In this document: one piece after another, positions 5,332 to 6,733 of the stretch
How the letters are laid out: every line of letters begins with the position of its first letter
Position numbering within the stretch: position 1 is the first letter of the stretch
Assembly: GCA_007136585.1 (NCBI GenBank)
Contig: SLGR01000042.1
Span: forward strand, 1-6,733
DNA from: Candidatus Sumerlaeota bacterium
GTDB taxonomy: Bacteria; CG03; SLGR01
DNA: 6,733 bases
Reading direction: 5' to 3'
Program-made: the position numbers and the translations under genes
Notes under the pieces: model-generated
Databases searched by the model: none
Seen by the model: only the letters and a program-made list of their open reading frames with translations
What the model was told of the DNA's origin: nothing

Positions 5332-6733
5332 CTATTGGGAGCCGAGCCATTCCATAGGGTTCTCAGGCTGGGCTCCTTTCCCTATCTCAAAATACATATC
5401 ACCTTCAGCAGCATACCCCAGCAGATGCCGGGGATCAACTTCAGAACCCGGATCAACCTTAAGCTCTCCAAGGTTCCCGTAAATAGTATAATAATCTTTT
5501 CCGTGATCAATTACAACCATCATCCCCATTCCTTCAAAGTAGCCTGAATAAACCACCTCCCCGGCCCCTACGGCTACAACCTCCGCGCCTTTGGAGGCAT
5601 TTATTTTTATTCCCCTGTTGTAAACATAGGTATCAAGTGTCTCGTGAGGCTGTCTTCCGAATCCCGAAACCACACTGCCCTGAACAGGACGGGCCAGGAG
5701 TCCCCGGGCGGAGGCAAAATCACCGGCAATCTCCTCCAGTCTTTCCAGGTTTGTCGCCTTCTGCTGCAGAAACTCAAGCAGGGATGAAAGCTCCTTTCGC
5801 TCCCTGCGGACCTTATCCAGGACCTCCTCTTTTTTTTCCCTGTCAGATTCTATCTTTTTAAGAAGGGCAACCTGCTCCCGCCTTTTACTTATAAGCCTGT
5901 CCTGGAGGGCTACGGTCTCTTCCTGCATTTCGACGAGGTTATCCATCCTGTTTTTCTGCTCTTTTTTAAGGGCGGTTACTTCCGCTATATCATCCCTGAT
6001 ACCGGTTAATTTTTCCGAGGTAAAACCTATCATACGCTTCAGGGTATAAAGTATTTCAGGACTGCCGGAGGAAATATACGCGCTGTGAACGGGCAGATTA
6101 AAATCCGAAAACTTACGCCTCTGGTAACTTTCAGCCAAACTTTCCAGTACCTCCAGGCAGATCTTGCTCTGCCTGAGCTCCTCCTGCAATTTCCTGTCTG
6201 TCTCTTTAATCTCCCGCTCTATTACCCGGCGGCGGTCAGAAAGGTTATTCAGCTTCTCCTGTTTTCTCCTGATACGATTTTCTGTTTCACGCTGTCCCCG
6301 CAAGAGTTCCTCTTCTCTCCTGGAGAGATCTTCAAGCTCCCTTCGGGAGCGCTCCAGTTCAGCGTCAAGCTGCCTTAGTTCCGTTTCCTGCTTCTGTATC
6401 CTCTTTCTGAGTTCAGGCAGACCTCCGGTATCCGAAGAACTAATGACCGCGCTGACAGAAAAGGGAAGCATAAGACCGGAAAGGATAAGAGCCAAGAGAG
6501 TTTTATCACGTAAAAATCTTTTTAACTTCCACGAGGATACGGTCCCCGCGGCGGCTCCGCTTGCCGCAGCTGAAAAAACCATAAATGAGAGGTCAAGGGC
6601 CCCGTAAGCCAGGTAAAGGATGCCGGATGACCATACCCCCCCGGAGACCATTCCGGCAACCGCAAAATAAACAATCATATTCAGTTTTAATTTTTTTTCC
6701 CGTCCGCCTGCCAGATGCGCGAACTTAAGCTCC
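5332..6733 (-). CDS. envC: FtsX C-terminal segment in frame with EnvC-like murein hydrolase activator (5' end beyond window)
   Basis: One open frame runs from the window edge to TAG at 5332-5334. Residues are counted from the Met at 6676-6678, which has no Shine-Dalgarno and is probably internal; 18 more codons are open upstream. Residues about -18 to 57 resemble the end of FtsX: ELKFAHLAGG, then two membrane segments (about 1-26 and 28-48), then KLKRFLRD (51-58), like the RRFLR ending of many FtsX proteins. A third hydrophobic stretch (60-79) looks like an EnvC signal peptide. Two coiled-coil blocks follow (about 86-175 and 220-315), then a LytM/M23 domain (about 330-448) ending ENPMEWLG, as in EnvC. 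The M23 zinc and catalytic positions are replaced: NRGIK (354-358) for HxGxD, YGN (400-402) for YAH and DMY (427-429) for HLH. It should therefore activate amidases rather than cut. FtsEX normally controls EnvC. It heads the ctpA-deacetylase operon. The EnvC part is secure; the fusion is probable but could be a one-base indel. Confidence 0.87.
   Translation of the reverse strand, partial: ELKFAHLAGGREKKLKLNMIVYFAVAGMVSGGVWSSGILYLAYGALDLSFMVFSAAASGAAAGTVSSWKLKRFLRDKTLLALILSGLMLPFSVSAVISSSDTGGLPELRKRIQKQETELRQLDAELERSRRELEDLSRREEELLRGQRETENRIRRKQEKLNNLSDRRRVIEREIKETDRKLQEELRQSKICLEVLESLAESYQRRKFSDFNLPVHSAYISSGSPEILYTLKRMIGFTSEKLTGIRDDIAEVTALKKEQKNRMDNLVEMQEETVALQDRLISKRREQVALLKKIESDREKKEEVLDKVRRERKELSSLLEFLQQKATNLERLEEIAGDFASARGLLARPVQGSVVSGFGRQPHETLDTYVYNRGIKINASKGAEVVAVGAGEVVYSGYFEGMGMMVVIDHGKDYYTIYGNLGELKVDPGSEVDPRHLLGYAAEGDMYFEIGKGAQPENPMEWLGSQ
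6442..6532 (-). other. FtsX/EnvC junction with latent GTG start and TGATAA stop in the -1 frame
   Basis: In the open frame this segment encodes the basic stretch KLKRFLRDK and the hydrophobic run from TLLALIL to SVSAVIS. In the -1 frame of the same strand there is a tandem stop TGATAA (6503-6508), just where FtsX proteins usually end, and a GTG (6530-6532). Adding one base within the A5 (6519-6523) or T5 (6512-6516) runs, as read on the coding strand, would end FtsX at that stop. It would also give EnvC its own start, MEVKKRFLRDKTLLALIL or MEVKKIFLRDKTLLALIL, a textbook signal peptide. As read, the frame is continuous and no stop separates the two parts. Confidence 0.55.

Noticed and set aside
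5332-5700. An active M23 zinc endopeptidase
   Set aside because: The HxGxD, YAH and HLH positions are all substituted, so zinc binding and catalysis are not expected.
6164-6607. A 147-codon plus-strand frame, Ser/Leu-rich, opposite the EnvC coiled coil
   Set aside because: Antisense readings of Glu/Arg/Leu-rich coiled-coil codons commonly give Ser/Leu-rich open frames. There is no start signal and the minus-strand protein is convincing.
6676-6678. ATG as the true start of the EnvC gene
   Set aside because: It lies at the start of an FtsX-like membrane helix, has no Shine-Dalgarno upstream, and the frame stays open with FtsX-like sequence (ELKFAHLAGG) to the window edge.

Overview
This window is a dense bacterial segment with roughly balanced base composition. 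It carries six protein genes and no RNA genes, CRISPR array or insertion sequence that I can recognise. The organism should be a diderm (Gram-negative-type) bacterium. The evidence is a predicted outer-membrane beta-barrel ending in Phe, an EnvC-type divisome factor with a degenerate LytM domain, and a YibQ-type divergent polysaccharide deacetylase. I cannot name a phylum. The sucrose-phosphate synthase resembles my recollection of the Halothermothrix orenii enzyme, but that alone does not place the genome.

Left part (1-1709): the 5' two thirds of a sucrose-phosphate synthase gene runs leftward off the edge. It is separated by a 171-bp divergent promoter region from a rightward gene for an unknown exported beta-barrel protein. 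Both genes have very good sigma-70-like promoters with 17-bp spacers, and an imperfect inverted repeat sits between the two -35 boxes. The barrel gene ends in a hairpin plus T run and meets the end of tsaD tail to tail with 6 bp between.

Right part (1716-6733): four leftward genes, read from the right edge as (ftsX)-envC, ctpA, a YibQ-like deacetylase and tsaD. The first three are packed like an operon: 36 bp between envC and ctpA, and a 23-bp overlap between ctpA and the deacetylase gene. This envC-ctp-yibQ order is a known cell-envelope and division neighbourhood. FtsX normally recruits EnvC, EnvC activates murein amidases at the septum, and Ctp proteases trim periplasmic proteins. tsaD (tRNA t6A synthesis) follows after a 273-bp gap.

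Two things stand out. First, the EnvC reading frame does not begin with its own start. It runs upstream without a stop through what looks like the last two membrane helices of FtsX to the window edge, so the sequence encodes an FtsX-EnvC fusion or carries a single-base indel that mimics one. Second, the gap before tsaD holds two copies of a structured repeat of about 85% identity. The outer stem is preserved by a G-C to T-A exchange, and one copy reaches the tsaD start codon.
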